Counted from the first letter of the stretch, positions 38,102 through 48,457 are shown. The stretch is 64,000 nucleotides of DNA from Rubidibacter lacunae KORDI 51-2 (GCF_000473895.1 NZ_ASSJ01000081.1:62001-126000); one strand, 5' to 3'. Made by a program: numbers and translations. The notes: generated from the sequence alone by a model not told the origin.

Positions 38102-38842
38102 GATGTTCGTGTCGATCGCATTTGTGTTGAGTGTACGCTGGGTTGCCCCGGTCGCGCCCAACCCCCAGCGTTTCACTTGGGCAAAAACTTATGCGAAATC
38201 CAATTCTCTCTTTTGCAAGAATAGGGGCTCGAATCCGGCGAATCGAGAATGAAAACTGTCCTTCGCGACGTTTGGATTGCTCAAAACCCAATCTTCTCGT
38301 GAAGTCTAAATCAGTGTGCGTTTGCCCAAGCGTTTCAACCTATGCGATGCCAACGACTGGCGACATGGCTTAGCTCGAATCGGCGGGGTACACTCCAAGC
38401 CAAGCCACTAAAAGGCTCTGTCTTTCCTGGGGCACCCCATTTACTGAACAGTGCTATGACGCGCGAACGATAGCAACTGCCGTCTTCAGGTGTGATGTAG
38501 ATCGCTCGAGCAACCCCGCCGTTTAGCCAGGAGGAGCGTGCCGTCCTGCTGCAGGAACCAGATACGCCTCCGAATCCGAAACACTCCCCCGAGGCTGCCA
38601 TCTCGGGAGCAGAACCCCGAGTTTCACCAACCAATCTGCTATTGGTCCAGGCAGACGAGCAAGCTCCGTTAGCACGGCCAGTAAGCGACTGCCACGGCAA
38701 GACCGCGTCCGCTAGGGTTTGAGTTGTGAGGGCAATGCACCGCGTACGACCAGACAGAGCGTCGATGGGAAAACTGCTAGGGTTGAGGCATCTTTTCGTG
38801 ATGCGCCGGCTCGCACGATGTTCACTCCCTACCGTTGCAATC
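38102..38842. other. 741-base region with only doubtful ORFs
   Basis: The spacer lies between divergent ribD and the HAD gene. A leftward 169-codon frame (38335-38844) is open but has odd composition (many Ser/Arg, no hydrophobic pattern) and runs into the HAD gene's start. A different leftward frame around 38520-38720 reads more protein-like (LTELARLPGPIADWLVKLG) but is short and closed at both ends. These may be gene remnants. Confidence 0.35.
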
Positions 38843-39577
38843 ATGGACCGATTTGCTTTGCCGGCCGCGGGCTTTACTGTCTTTTGTGACTTCGACGGCC
38901 CGATTGTCGATGTCTCCGAGCGCTACTATCGCACCTATCGCCTGTGCCTGGAGGGCACTTGCGCCAAGGCTGTTGAGCGGGGTGAACCTTTGTCCGCACA
39001 GCCCTTGGTCAAGACCGATTTCTGGGAGTTGAAATGCGATCGCGTGCCGGATACAGAGATCGCACGCCGCTCGGGGCTGGGTGCCGAGAACATCCCGCAT
39101 TTCATCCGCTGTATTCAGGGCACGGTCAATCAACCACACTTGCTAGGGCTCGATCGCCTGCAGCACGGCGTCGACCGCGCACTGATGCTCTTGCGGGCAA
39201 GCGGCGTCCGCGTCGTGATTGTTACCCTGCGCTGCCGCGACCAGGTCACGCGTATCTTGGACGAATGTGGACTCCTATGCTTGCTGGAGGGAGTCTACGG
39301 CACCGACGATTGCACGATCGCCTACCGCAATACTGTCGAGCAAAAGCGCCGTCTTTTTGAACTTGCCCTTGCCGATAGCACTACTTTCGTCGAGTATGCA
39401 ATCGGCGACACGGAAGCCGATATCCTTGCTGCCCGTGCCTTGGGCATTCCCACGATCGCGCTGACCTGCGGCATTCGCAGCCACGCCTATCTAAAGCGCT
39501 ATCAGCCCGAATACTTGCAAACCGACTTAGCAAGTACGACTGAGTTCTTGCTCGGGCAGCTCGCGCAAACCCTGTAA
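38843..39577 (+). CDS. HAD-family hydrolase
   Basis: 244 residues from the ATG at 38843. HAD motif I is FCDFDGPIVDV (nucleophile and acid/base Asp), motif II is VVIVTLRC (Thr), and motif IV is YAIGDTEADILAARALG with the paired acidic residues; the Lys of motif III is in EQKRRLFELAL. A helical cap lies between motifs I and II. It is probably a small-molecule phosphatase; the substrate is unknown. The frame is open further upstream to 38726. The ATG just before the motif-I strand is preferred, though an upstream ATG at 38801 cannot be excluded. Confidence 0.88.
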   Translation: MDRFALPAAGFTVFCDFDGPIVDVSERYYRTYRLCLEGTCAKAVERGEPLSAQPLVKTDFWELKCDRVPDTEIARRSGLGAENIPHFIRCIQGTVNQPHLLGLDRLQHGVDRALMLLRASGVRVVIVTLRCRDQVTRILDECGLLCLLEGVYGTDDCTIAYRNTVEQKRRLFELALADSTTFVEYAIGDTEADILAARALGIPTIALTCGIRSHAYLKRYQPEYLQTDLASTTEFLLGQLAQTL

Positions 39578-39946
39578 AGACGGCATAAAGAGGGCACTTG
39601 CACAAGCGGCTCGCATCTCTAGCCTGAAATATTCATGAACTCTTATGCGGAGACCCTAAACCTTTTGCCTTGCAAGGCTTGCAGACGTTTTCGCTTAATG
39701 ACAGTGCGTTTCTATAAACGTAGATTGGAGCCTAGTCAGAGCAAGGTTTGAGGCTTCGTCAAGATCTTCGTGAATAATCCAGGCTAGGTCACCGGGGTTT
39801 CACCAGTTGCGCTGGCTGTGAGCGATCGACGTGAGGGTATCGAATCACTTGAAAACGCTACTTGGGCCTGCCTGCCCATCCCTGCCTATATCAGCTAGTT
39901 GCGATCCCCATCTTTCGAAACGGGCTTTCAGCATCGATACGGTACC
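39578..39946. other. spacer between HAD gene and pfkA (convergent)
   Basis: About 370 bases without a recognisable gene lie between the stops of two convergent genes. No clean stem followed by a T-run was found, although transcription from both sides should end here. Confidence 0.35.
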
Positions 39947-41098
39947 TCACCCTCCCCCGTGCGGGACTGGAAGTCCAAGATCGACCGAAGATTGAGGATA
40001 AGGTGGATGCGGTCGATCTACTTCTCCGATGTAAGTGTTGAGACCCAAAGCAGTTTCAACCAGAGCCCCATCCAGTTCCACAGAGCGGTATTGAGCGATC
40101 GCCTCCGCGATCGGTACGTCCACTACGCGGCGATTTTGCCAAGCCACCATGCGACCGAACTTGTTCTGAGCTACCAAGTCTAAAGCTGCTACTCCAAAGG
40201 CAGCTCCAAACAAGCGATCCAGAGCCGAAGGAGTTCCCCCCCGCTGCAGGTGACCCAGGATAGAAACCCGAGTTTCAATTCCCGTGCGTTTGGAGATCTC
40301 GTTGCCGATATAGTGCCCGATGCCCCCATAAAGGGTCTGTCCCAAGCTGTTGGTGTAACGAACCGGCTCTCCCGATTCAGTTTTTACAGCTTCGGCAACC
40401 ACCACAATACTGTAGTTATTACCTTGTTCTTTGCGCTCCAAAATCTTCTCGCAAACCTTCTCCAGCGAATAGGGGAGTTCGGGAATCAGAATCACATGGG
40501 CTCCTCCGGCGATCCCGGCACCAATTGCAATATGGCCGGCATCGCGCCCCATTACTTCCAACACCATGACACGACTGTGGCTGATGGCAGTATAGGTGAG
40601 CCGATCCAGCGCCTCGACAGCGATGCTCAAGGCAGTGTGAAACCCAATCGAATGCTCGGTCGTACCTACGTCATTATCGATAGTTTTTGGAACGCCAACG
40701 AGGTTCCAGTTTCCCTGACGAGCTAGTTTGTCCAGAATCGCCAAACTGCCATCCCCACCAATCCCGATCAACGCATCCAACCCAAGTCGGTGATAGCCCT
40801 CAATCGCTTCTTCGGACCGATCTACGAGGCTGCCGTCGGGCATGGGAAATGCAAAAGGATTGTTTTTATTGATGGTGCCTAAGATCGTGCCGCCATACCG
40901 GAGAATACTTGAAACTCGCTTGGTGTCCAAGAGTTCAGCTTCCACGGGGCGACTCAACAACCCCATCGTTGCATCCTTGATGCCGTAAATAGCAAACCCG
41001 TAATCGCGTGCGCGGCGAACAACTGCTCTGGTTACAGCATTCAGCCCTCCGCAGTCGCCGCCACTCGTCAAAATCCCTACACGTTTCTGTCGTGTCAT
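39947..41098 (-). CDS. pfkA: 6-phosphofructokinase (ATP-type)
   Basis: 383 residues. The N-terminal GILTSGGDCGGLNA loop, the GGDGS motif that marks ATP rather than pyrophosphate use, the catalytic PKTIDNDV segment (Lys where E. coli PfkA has Gly), and the MGRDAGHIA substrate motif are all seen. It phosphorylates fructose 6-phosphate in glycolysis. The GGDGS plus PKTIDND combination places it in the divergent group of ATP-PFKs common in cyanobacteria. The ATG at 41098 directly precedes the first beta strand. Single gene. Confidence 0.95.
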   Translation of the reverse strand: MTRQKRVGILTSGGDCGGLNAVTRAVVRRARDYGFAIYGIKDATMGLLSRPVEAELLDTKRVSSILRYGGTILGTINKNNPFAFPMPDGSLVDRSEEAIEGYHRLGLDALIGIGGDGSLAILDKLARQGNWNLVGVPKTIDNDVGTTEHSIGFHTALSIAVEALDRLTYTAISHSRVMVLEVMGRDAGHIAIGAGIAGGAHVILIPELPYSLEKVCEKILERKEQGNNYSIVVVAEAVKTESGEPVRYTNSLGQTLYGGIGHYIGNEISKRTGIETRVSILGHLQRGGTPSALDRLFGAAFGVAALDLVAQNKFGRMVAWQNRRVVDVPIAEAIAQYRSVELDGALVETALGLNTYIGEVDRPHPPYPQSSVDLGLPVPHGGG

Positions 41099-41529
41099 GA
41101 GATATCTACCCGTTCATCCCAATGATTTGTGTATCCGATCCTTGACTCTGAAACCTTGCTGACTGACACATCTCCTGAAACCCCTGCAAACCCTGAAATC
41201 TCTATACGAGCTTGCTTGGTTTGAGGCACTTGTGTCAGTCAGCTCTGAAACTGCACCTCAATCGGTTGGTCTGCCAATGCTCTGCCAAAGAGAACGACCT
41301 GCCGAGAGGTGCCGGGAAGCAGCGCCTTTACCGTTTCAATCCGAACCATATACTAGCAGGATCTCTTACTGCTTTAATAATCTCTGGATTGCGATCTCAT
41401 CAGCAAGATCTCAAGATGGCAATGGCAACTTAAAGATATGTTTCAGAAAATCTATACTTTTTGTCGTATGGATGCCTCGGGCCGGTGGCTACGCAGCCGC
41501 GTTAAATTCCTGTCAAATCCCATCAATTT
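41099..41529. other. spacer upstream of pfkA
   Basis: The spacer lies between pfkA (leftward) and the IS6 relic. It is slightly more AT-rich than the neighbours and may hold the pfkA promoter plus decayed insertion-sequence ends. No intact gene was seen. Confidence 0.35.
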
Positions 41530-42194
41530 TTTTAGATCGCTGGCTTACAATCTCTCGATATTCTCCTTTGCTCAGTTTGTGCTGATAAGAGTAGAAATGT
41601 CCTCGTCAAGGTTCGTAAGCAGACCGAAAGTCCCGGGCTTGACCTGGAGATTTGAACCAATCTATCCGCATTTCCTTCACTTGCGTTGATCGGTGCGAGT
41701 TTTCTGCTCGGGACTTCAAGTCTCTGAGCTATCAGCACTTACTCACCTTTGAGCAGCTTCTTCCTCGTCGCACCGTAGCCTTGAGTTTGTCCGTGACGAG
41801 CATTCCAGGTGGACGCTCCTGGGACTTGGGTGAGTGCAGAAGAACTGTCGGCGGCTGCCTCGGCTCACCGGCTCCGTACCAGGATGTCAATGACCTGACC
41901 GTGCCAGTAGACAGCACGCAATAGATAGTAAAGCTGACTCTTGATTTTGATGACGACTTCGTCAAGATGCCTCTAATCGGTGAGTCTGAGTCGAAGGCAA
42001 CGAATTTGGGTGGTGTCAGCTCGGTCCAACAGTCGGCACCACTTCCGAATTGACTCGCCGGTGACCGGGATGCTGCGTTAGAGCATCATCATCTCGATGT
42101 TGCGGAAGCATTGGGGGAAGGAATTGGAGAGCCAAATGCAGTAGTAGATGATTTCTGCCGATAAGTGGGGGTACTGGTAGAAAAAATTGCTCAT
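41530..42194 (-). pseudogene. degenerate IS6-family transposase
   Basis: Read leftward in changing frames from the ATG at 42194, the product gives PHLSAEIIYYCIWLSNSFP, VTGESIRKWCRL, then HLDEVVIKIKSQLYYLLRAV and HGQVIDILVRSR, VTDKLK, and RAENSHRSTQVKEMR with WFKSPGQARDF. These are the recognised blocks of IS6/IS26-type DDE transposases (DEV first Asp, VTDKL second Asp, RAENSH third acidic residue). Stops (near 42080 and 41960) and frame changes show it is dead. It lies immediately downstream of narB on the same strand. Terminal repeats could not be identified. Confidence 0.78.
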
Positions 42195-42339
42195 CGGGCG
42201 AGGGGATTGCGAACCGAGACACCAGGCAAAACGGTTAAATTATCATTCCTCCTCATCCTAGGAGGTTGGTACTCTCGGCTCGATCGCCTCTCAACATCTA
42301 CAGGAGTAGCGAAACCCATCAGAACTCTGGGGTTTGCTG

Positions 42340-44568
42340 CTAAAGACTACCGGCGTCCTGCCCGGATGCAGCCAGTACTGCCGGTCGTTTGCCGGCCGCA
42401 GACTGCTGGGCTGACGGTTCTGCACCCGCAGGCACGACACACACCGCGCAGGCCTTCAACTCCGGTTGCAGCGACGCCGGACATGACTCTGGATGGGTTA
42501 GTGCATTTGCCTCTGACTGTTCTGCCCACAGCGCGCCCCAATGCATCGGCACGAATACCGTCCCCGGCGCGATCGCCCGAGTCACCTTGGCCCGGAACCG
42601 CGCTGCCCCCCGACGCGATTGTGCTTCTACCCAGGTTTTGTCTTCAATACCCCAATCCGCTGCATCGCGCGGGTGGATCTCCAACTCCGGCTCTGGGTGC
42701 AGCTTGAGGATTTTGTCGATGCGGCCCGTTCGCGTTTGCGTGTGCCAGTGTCCGTAAAGCCGTCCCGTCGTCAACACCAACGGATACCCGGAATCAGTGG
42801 GCTCCGCTAGCCCTCGCGAATGGAATGCCGCGAACTGTGCCCGTCCATCCCCAGTTTTGAATCGCAGATCTTCGTACAACCGTTTCGACTGTTGGTTCTC
42901 CGCCGCCGTCATTCCCTTAGGGCACGGCCATTGAATCGGACCCTCTGCAGCCAAACGCGCGTGACTGAGTCCCGTGCAGTCGCAGAGGCGATCGCGCGTC
43001 AGCGCCACGAATTCTGCATACACTGCGGCCGAATTGGCGAGATCGAACTGTTCGGTGAAGCCCAAACGTCGCCCGACCTCAACCATGATTTCCCAATCAG
43101 GTCGGGCTTCCCCCGGCGGTTGGCGAAAAGTCGGACAAAGCGTCACCACTCGTTCCGAATTGGTCATCGCGCCGGTTTTCTCGCTCCACTGGGCTGCCGG
43201 TAGCAGCACATGCGCGTAGTCCGCCGTCTCTGTCGGGTAGTAGGCATCTTGATAGACCGTAAACGGCGATCGCCGCAGCGCTGACTTCGTGCGCTCGATG
43301 TCGGGCATGCTCACTGCCGGATTCGTCGCTGCCACCCAAAACACTTGTACTTCGCCGGTTTCCAAGCCAGTAATCATGTCCCAGGCCGGCCGCCCCGGTA
43401 TCGGGGAGATACTGCCTGGTGGCAAGCCCCAGCCGCGCTCCACCTCTGCCCGATGCTGGGGGTTCTTCACCAAGCGATAGCCGGGGAGAATATGCGCCAG
43501 CCCACCAGCCTCGCGACCGCCCATTGCATTCGGCTGTCCCGTCAGGGAGAACGGACCCGCTCCTGGCTTGCCGATGTCACCCGTCATTAAATGCAGGTTG
43601 ATCAGCGTCCGCACCTTCGCCGTCCCTTCCGACGACTGGTTCATTCCCATCGACCACAGGGACAACACGCGCTCTGCCCGCGCCCAATACCGAGCAGCCT
43701 GGACCACATCGTCGATGCGAAGACCGCACGTGCGGGCCACCCGCTCCGGGGGATAGTGACTGATGACCTCAGCAAACTTCTCGAACCCACGGGTACACTC
43801 GTCGACAAATACGGGATCGATAAATCCCCAGCGCAACAGTAAATGAGCTATCCCGTTGAGTAAATCGATATCCGTGCCGGGCTCGATGGCTAGATGTAAA
43901 TCCGCTGCCTCAGCCGTCGGCGTGCGACGCGGATCTACGACGATTAGCTTCACTTTGCGAGTGCGCTTGTGGTGCTTGCGCAATCGATTGAACACGATCG
44001 GGTGGCACTCGGCTGTATTAGTCCCGATGAGGAAAGCGCAGTCGGTCCGCTCCAAATCGTCGTAGCAACAAGGCGGTCCGTCTGACCCGAAGCTTTGGAT
44101 GTAGCCCGCCACTGCCGAAGACATGCACAACCGCGAATTCGCGTCAAAATTATTCGTTCCCAGACAGCCCTTCAGCAGCTTCTGGGCGATGTAATAATCT
44201 TCCGTTTGCAGTTGTCCGGAGCCGTACATGCAGATCGCATCCGGACCGAACGTCGAGTGCGCTGCCTGAATGCGCTCGGCAACCCGATCGAGGGCTTCGT
44301 CCCAACTGACGCGACGAAAGGGTTCGTCAAGAGAATCCCGCAACATCGGATGCTTCAGGCGGCTCTTGCTGAGAGACTCGCCGATCGTCGCTCCTTTCAC
44401 GCACACCATGCCCTTGCTCGACGGATGGTCGCGATCGCCGCGCGCCTGCCAGACCGGATTGCCTTCGCTATCGCGAGCAACGGGCTTGCCGGGCTGAGCG
44501 GGGGGGAGCACCTCCAAACCGCAGCCAACTCCGCAATAAGGGCAAAGCGTCTTCGAGAGCGAAACCAT
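42340..44568 (-). CDS. narB: ferredoxin-nitrate reductase (assimilatory)
   Basis: 742 residues from the ATG at 44568. An N-terminal [4Fe-4S] site, CPYCGVGCG followed by a distant Cys in GMVCVKGA, precedes molybdopterin-oxidoreductase domains and a C-terminal molybdopterin dinucleotide-binding domain. This is the short, ferredoxin-dependent NarB of cyanobacteria. It reduces nitrate to nitrite in the cytoplasm using photosynthetic electrons. The C-terminus extends past the usual end with an Ala/Gln-rich tail ([19 protein letters not shown]). It follows nrtP on the same strand (227-base gap), forming the reductase end of the nitrate cluster. Confidence 0.96.
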   Translation of the reverse strand: MVSLSKTLCPYCGVGCGLEVLPPAQPGKPVARDSEGNPVWQARGDRDHPSSKGMVCVKGATIGESLSKSRLKHPMLRDSLDEPFRRVSWDEALDRVAERIQAAHSTFGPDAICMYGSGQLQTEDYYIAQKLLKGCLGTNNFDANSRLCMSSAVAGYIQSFGSDGPPCCYDDLERTDCAFLIGTNTAECHPIVFNRLRKHHKRTRKVKLIVVDPRRTPTAEAADLHLAIEPGTDIDLLNGIAHLLLRWGFIDPVFVDECTRGFEKFAEVISHYPPERVARTCGLRIDDVVQAARYWARAERVLSLWSMGMNQSSEGTAKVRTLINLHLMTGDIGKPGAGPFSLTGQPNAMGGREAGGLAHILPGYRLVKNPQHRAEVERGWGLPPGSISPIPGRPAWDMITGLETGEVQVFWVAATNPAVSMPDIERTKSALRRSPFTVYQDAYYPTETADYAHVLLPAAQWSEKTGAMTNSERVVTLCPTFRQPPGEARPDWEIMVEVGRRLGFTEQFDLANSAAVYAEFVALTRDRLCDCTGLSHARLAAEGPIQWPCPKGMTAAENQQSKRLYEDLRFKTGDGRAQFAAFHSRGLAEPTDSGYPLVLTTGRLYGHWHTQTRTGRIDKILKLHPEPELEIHPRDAADWGIEDKTWVEAQSRRGAARFRAKVTRAIAPGTVFVPMHWGALWAEQSEANALTHPESCPASLQPELKACAVCVVPAGAEPSAQQSAAGKRPAVLAASGQDAGSL

Positions 44569-44795
44569 CAATGTTATCCTCCATTGTCAGCGGTCTGCGC
44601 GTATCTGCAGCCGATGCATTCGCCCGAAGCAATCGGATCTGTCCAAACTATTGCGAGGTACCACAAAGCAATTGGCGATCGACCTGTCAGAAAGTTAAAA
44701 AGAAATTTATCGAATCGAGTTCGGGAGATCTGGGAAAGCGGGGGTCGTTCGCTCGATCGCCCCCCGCTGCAGTCGTTCCGACCGGACCGAGTCGC

Positions 44796-46313
44796 TTACG
44801 CTTGGTGTGCGTCGAACGCCGGTGCAGTAGCCTCGATTGCCGCGTCCTCCCCTTCGTGGAACTCGGAGAACGAGCCCTTTGGCTCTTTAAGCACGAAGAC
44901 ACAAAGAAAACCGACGATCAATCCAGCAGTTCCCAGCACGTAGAAGAAGATGCGATCGCCCGCGGGATTGTCGGACACAAGGCTGTAGAGTGTCGTGTAA
45001 AGAACTGCACCCACGGTGCCGTATGCACCAACGTTACCCGCTATCTGACCCGTCACGCGGCGCTTGATCAACGGCACGATTGCGAAGGTCGAGCCCTCAG
45101 ATGCCTGTACGAAGAACGAGCAGCCCATCGTCAGCAGCACCGCTGCCGGCAGCCACCAGCCCCCGGTGACCGTCCCCATCAACATGTAGCCGATGCCCAT
45201 GCCGAACAACAGGATTGCCATGGTCCATTTGCGACTGCCCATGCGATCGGATATCCAACCACCTCCCGGACGCGACATCAGGTTCATGAACGCGTAGGAC
45301 GCTGCAATCATGCCTGCCAGCTCCTTGGAGAGGCTGAAGGTCAGCTCGAAGAAGGCAGGCAGCATCGACACCACCGCCAACTCGGAGCCGAAGTTCACGA
45401 TGTAGGTCAGATCCAGAATTGCGACCTGGGAAAACTCGTAGCGATCCGAAGGCTCGTAGCGCTTCTTGCCGGTCATCAAGTCTTTGTTGACGTCGAAGGC
45501 TTTGTACGACTGGAACAAGAATAGAGCTGCTAATCCCGCCCACACCAGGTACATCTGGGAGTTATTCAAGAAACCAACGTCCCTCAAGCGCCAAGCCAAC
45601 AGTCCCAGGACGCCGATCAAGGGCACGTTCATGACCAATAAGAACCAGAAGTCGCGCTTCGTGGTAACTTCCATACTGCCGTGACGCTTGGGTCGCTGGT
45701 AAACCTTGCCGGCCGGGGTGTCCTCAGCACTATAGAAATAAATGACACCGTAAATAGCGGCAATAATTCCGGTCATCGCGATCGCCAAGCGCCAGTTCAA
45801 TGGAGAGCCAGGCGCGCCAAAGGCCAGCCAGCCTGCAATAACCGGCAGGGCGAACGATGATGCCGCCGAGCCGAAGTTGCCCCAGCCGCCGTAAATACCT
45901 TCAGCGGTGCCGATTTCCTTCGGCGGGAACCACTCGGCAACCATGCGGATGCCAATCACGAAGCCAGCCCCGACGATGCCGAGCAGCAGGCGACCGATAA
46001 CCAGCATATTGAAGTCCTGGGCGGTCGCGAAAATCAAACACGGAAAGGCTGCGTATACTAGCAACGTCGAATAGGTAATGCGCGGACCGAAGCGGTCGAG
46101 CAGCATCCCGATGATGATGCGCGCGGGCACCGTCAGCGCCACGTTACACATTGCCAGGGTCCGGAGCTGTCCGACTTCCAGTCCGAAGGCTTCTTTAACT
46201 GTCGTTGCTAGCGGTGGGAGATTAAACCACACCACAAAGGTTAGAAAGAACGCAAACCACGTCAAGTGCAAGATGCGGTAGCGTCCCGAGAACGAGACGA
46301 GATTTCCAAGCAT
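44796..46313 (-). CDS. nrtP: nitrate/nitrite transporter, MFS (NrtP/NarK type)
   Basis: 505 residues, about 12 membrane helices. The MFS and nitrate-signature segments (LLDRFGPRITYS, GWGNFGSAASSF with its Gly-rich nitrate-porter motif, GWISDRMGSRKW) are present. A large soluble loop occurs in the middle (about residues 200-300), as in cyanobacterial NrtP. It carries nitrate and nitrite inward, an alternative to the ABC-type NrtABCD system. The ATG at 46313 precedes the first helix. It is followed by narB; an NtcA-type palindrome lies about 240 bases upstream. Confidence 0.95.
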   Translation of the reverse strand: MLGNLVSFSGRYRILHLTWFAFFLTFVVWFNLPPLATTVKEAFGLEVGQLRTLAMCNVALTVPARIIIGMLLDRFGPRITYSTLLVYAAFPCLIFATAQDFNMLVIGRLLLGIVGAGFVIGIRMVAEWFPPKEIGTAEGIYGGWGNFGSAASSFALPVIAGWLAFGAPGSPLNWRLAIAMTGIIAAIYGVIYFYSAEDTPAGKVYQRPKRHGSMEVTTKRDFWFLLVMNVPLIGVLGLLAWRLRDVGFLNNSQMYLVWAGLAALFLFQSYKAFDVNKDLMTGKKRYEPSDRYEFSQVAILDLTYIVNFGSELAVVSMLPAFFELTFSLSKELAGMIAASYAFMNLMSRPGGGWISDRMGSRKWTMAILLFGMGIGYMLMGTVTGGWWLPAAVLLTMGCSFFVQASEGSTFAIVPLIKRRVTGQIAGNVGAYGTVGAVLYTTLYSLVSDNPAGDRIFFYVLGTAGLIVGFLCVFVLKEPKGSFSEFHEGEDAAIEATAPAFDAHQA

Positions 46314-46550
46314 ATCTTAGACTTCCTCAAGCCAGAACGTTACGGAAACGAGTATTGCGACCCTAAAGCTCGAATTGTGCGATTGTTTCAGCATCTGCTA
46401 CGAGCAGTCCGCGATCGCGTCATCCCGACTTTTTCAGTAACCTCAGCTGCCAAACTCCGATCGAGATCGAACTGAGCTTGCTGCCAGAGCGATTGCTTGT
46501 GCGGGTCGAGTAGTATGCATGCAGAATCGCATCTACGCCACACGTGGTTG

Positions 46551-46564
46551 GTACTTCTTGATAC
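46551..46564. promoter_or_regulatory. NtcA-type binding site upstream of nrtP
   Basis: The sequence GTACTTCTTGATAC is an exact GTA-N8-TAC palindrome, the NtcA consensus. No TAN3T box lies at the usual 22-base distance in the nrtP direction, so it may act from an unusual position or be chance. It lies about 238 bases before the nrtP ATG. Confidence 0.5.
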
Positions 46565-46796
46565 ATAAAAATCGGTTTTATGCGCCAAATGCATTGAAAC
46601 CAAATGCCGAATGCATGGAATATCCCTACCATTAAGAACTCGATACAAATGTCGTTTTGTGTCAGAATCTGTGGTGGAAACTCCTTACAGGGCAGATATT
46701 TTAGGCGATCGTACTGATGATTCGACCGACCGTTCCTTGCGGATGTAACGCGAGTAGGTGAGTGCCTACTGTCGCGAACTACAATCCCCAAAACAA

Positions 46797-46829
46797 ACCA
46801 AAAGGCGATCGCAGCGATCGCCTTTTGGT
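46797..46829 (-). terminator. hairpin terminator after nirA
   Basis: Arms of 16 bases (46797-46812 and 46814-46829) are perfectly complementary around a single base and are made from two HIP1 octamers with CCAAAA/TTTTGG ends. On the nirA transcript the stem is followed by TTTGTTTTGG, a partial U-tract. It lies 72 bases past the nirA stop, so it most likely ends nirA transcription. Confidence 0.65.
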
Positions 46830-46900
46830 AGCAAATCCAAGCCCCTCAGTTCCTATGAGAGGCTAGAGTATGTGTATAAAAGTTGTAGGCGATCGTGCGC

Positions 46901-48457
46901 TTACTGAACTGAAGCTACACGCGGCTGGGCGGCAAACTTTTCGATGAGGATCTCGCTCAATACCCCGGGCAATTCTTCACACGGAATGGCTTTGCGAACG
47001 CAGTTTCCCAGTTGAGCGTCCTTGCCAACTTTGCCGCCCATATATAAATCAACGGCTTCAACTGTTTTGCCGTCCTTGCGCGTTTTCGTTCCCATCAAAC
47101 CGATATCTGCTACTTGCGGTTGACCGCAGGAGTTCGGGCAGCCCGTCCAGTGCATCCGCACACCCTTGGGAAGCTCCAGCTCGGCATCGAGTTGGCGCGC
47201 AATGTCGAGGGCGCGGCTCTTCGTTTCGACCAATGCAAAGTTACAAAACTGCGCGCCCGTGCAGGAGACCAGTGCCCGTTCGAGTGGCTCAGGTGTTATG
47301 CTGAAGCGCTCCAGAAGCGGCTCGCTGAGGAAGGACTCGAGGCGATCGTCCGGGATGTTGGGGACAATGGCATTCTGCTCGACGGTCAACCGTACTTCGC
47401 TGCTGCCGTATACCTCGGCCACCTGTGCGAGCTCGAACATATCTTGGGCTTGCAGCCGACCGACCGGTACGTGCAGGCCGACATAGTTTAAACCCGGCTG
47501 TTTCTGAGCGTGGACGCCGAGACAGTCCCGCTTTTCCCAGCAAATTTCGTCTTCGGGAGCGGCTGTTTCCAGAGCAAACCCGCAAGCGCCTTCGATCTCT
47601 GCCCGGAATTTCTCAATTCCCCACTCGTCAATCAGCCACATCAAGCGCGCTTTCTGGCGGTTTGCGCGCAGACCGTTGTCCCGGTATGCCAATAAAATCG
47701 CCCGGCACAAGCTCACAACGATGTCTTCTTTAGGGGGTACCCAAACGTCCATCGGAACTGCAGCTGCACAGCGTTTTGCAGAAAAGAAGCCGCCCACGAG
47801 GACGTTGAAACCGAGCCGACCGTCTTTGTATGCCGGTACGAAAGCGATGTCGTTGATCTCGGCGTGGACGGAGTTGTCGCGCCCACCCTCGATCGCGATG
47901 TTGAACTTACGGGGCAGGTTAGTGAATGCTGGGTTGCCCGAGCCGGCAGCTGTAATCATGTCCTGGACGCTTTTTACGAGCGCTCGGGTGTCGATCAGTT
48001 CGTCGGCGTCGAGGCCGGCCATCGGCGAGCCGGTGATATTGCGGACGTTGTCCATACCCGACTGCATCGAGGTCATCCCTGCAGCATGAAGGCGTGCGAA
48101 TATCTCTGGCACGTCTTCAAGGCGGATACCGCGCAATTGCAAATTCTGGCGTGTAGTGATGTCGGCACTCCCATCTTCGCCATAGCGTTGCACGATTTCG
48201 GCGAGTACTTGCAGTTGAGCGCTGGAGAGTATCCCGTTGGGCATCCGCAACCGCAACATGAATTTTCCGGGAGTGACGGGACGGTAAAAGACCCCGACCC
48301 ATTTCAACCGATGCTCCAGGTCGGTCTTGTCGAGAGCTTCCCAACCGATTTTGGCGAAGCCCTCGAGCTCGTCTTTGACGGCGAGCCCGTCCTTTTCGGC
48401 TTTGAACCTCTCAAACTTGTTTTTAGCAGCGGCTGCTTGGGTGCTCGTCATAAACAT
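46901..48457 (-). CDS. nirA: ferredoxin-nitrite reductase
   Basis: 518 residues. Two ferredoxin-like/sulfite-reductase half repeats are followed by the siroheme-[4Fe-4S] ligand pattern: CTGAQFC (CX5C) and GCPNSCG (CX3C). It reduces nitrite to ammonium with six electrons from ferredoxin. Two in-frame ATGs exist (48457 and 48451); the first has AGAGAG close upstream. A complete NtcA-activated promoter lies about 100-140 bases upstream. It heads the cluster nirA - nrtP - narB, all on this strand. Confidence 0.97.
   Translation of the reverse strand: MFMTSTQAAAAKNKFERFKAEKDGLAVKDELEGFAKIGWEALDKTDLEHRLKWVGVFYRPVTPGKFMLRLRMPNGILSSAQLQVLAEIVQRYGEDGSADITTRQNLQLRGIRLEDVPEIFARLHAAGMTSMQSGMDNVRNITGSPMAGLDADELIDTRALVKSVQDMITAAGSGNPAFTNLPRKFNIAIEGGRDNSVHAEINDIAFVPAYKDGRLGFNVLVGGFFSAKRCAAAVPMDVWVPPKEDIVVSLCRAILLAYRDNGLRANRQKARLMWLIDEWGIEKFRAEIEGACGFALETAAPEDEICWEKRDCLGVHAQKQPGLNYVGLHVPVGRLQAQDMFELAQVAEVYGSSEVRLTVEQNAIVPNIPDDRLESFLSEPLLERFSITPEPLERALVSCTGAQFCNFALVETKSRALDIARQLDAELELPKGVRMHWTGCPNSCGQPQVADIGLMGTKTRKDGKTVEAVDLYMGGKVGKDAQLGNCVRKAIPCEELPGVLSEILIEKFAAQPRVASVQ

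Larger units (their letters stand above)
46314..46900. other. spacer between nirA and nrtP with regulatory elements
   Basis: 587 bases. It contains a perfect hairpin (46797-46829) just past nirA and an NtcA-type palindrome (46551-46564). Other short frames look non-coding. The spacer probably separates nirA from the nrtP-narB unit. Confidence 0.5.

Noticed and set aside
38223-38245. GGCTCGAATCCGGC resembles a tRNA T-arm.
   Set aside because: No matching acceptor, D-arm or anticodon arm could be folded around it.
38335-38844. Leftward 169-codon ORF in the ribD/HAD spacer.
   Set aside because: Ser/Arg-rich without a hydrophobic pattern, and it runs into the start of the HAD gene in the opposite direction.
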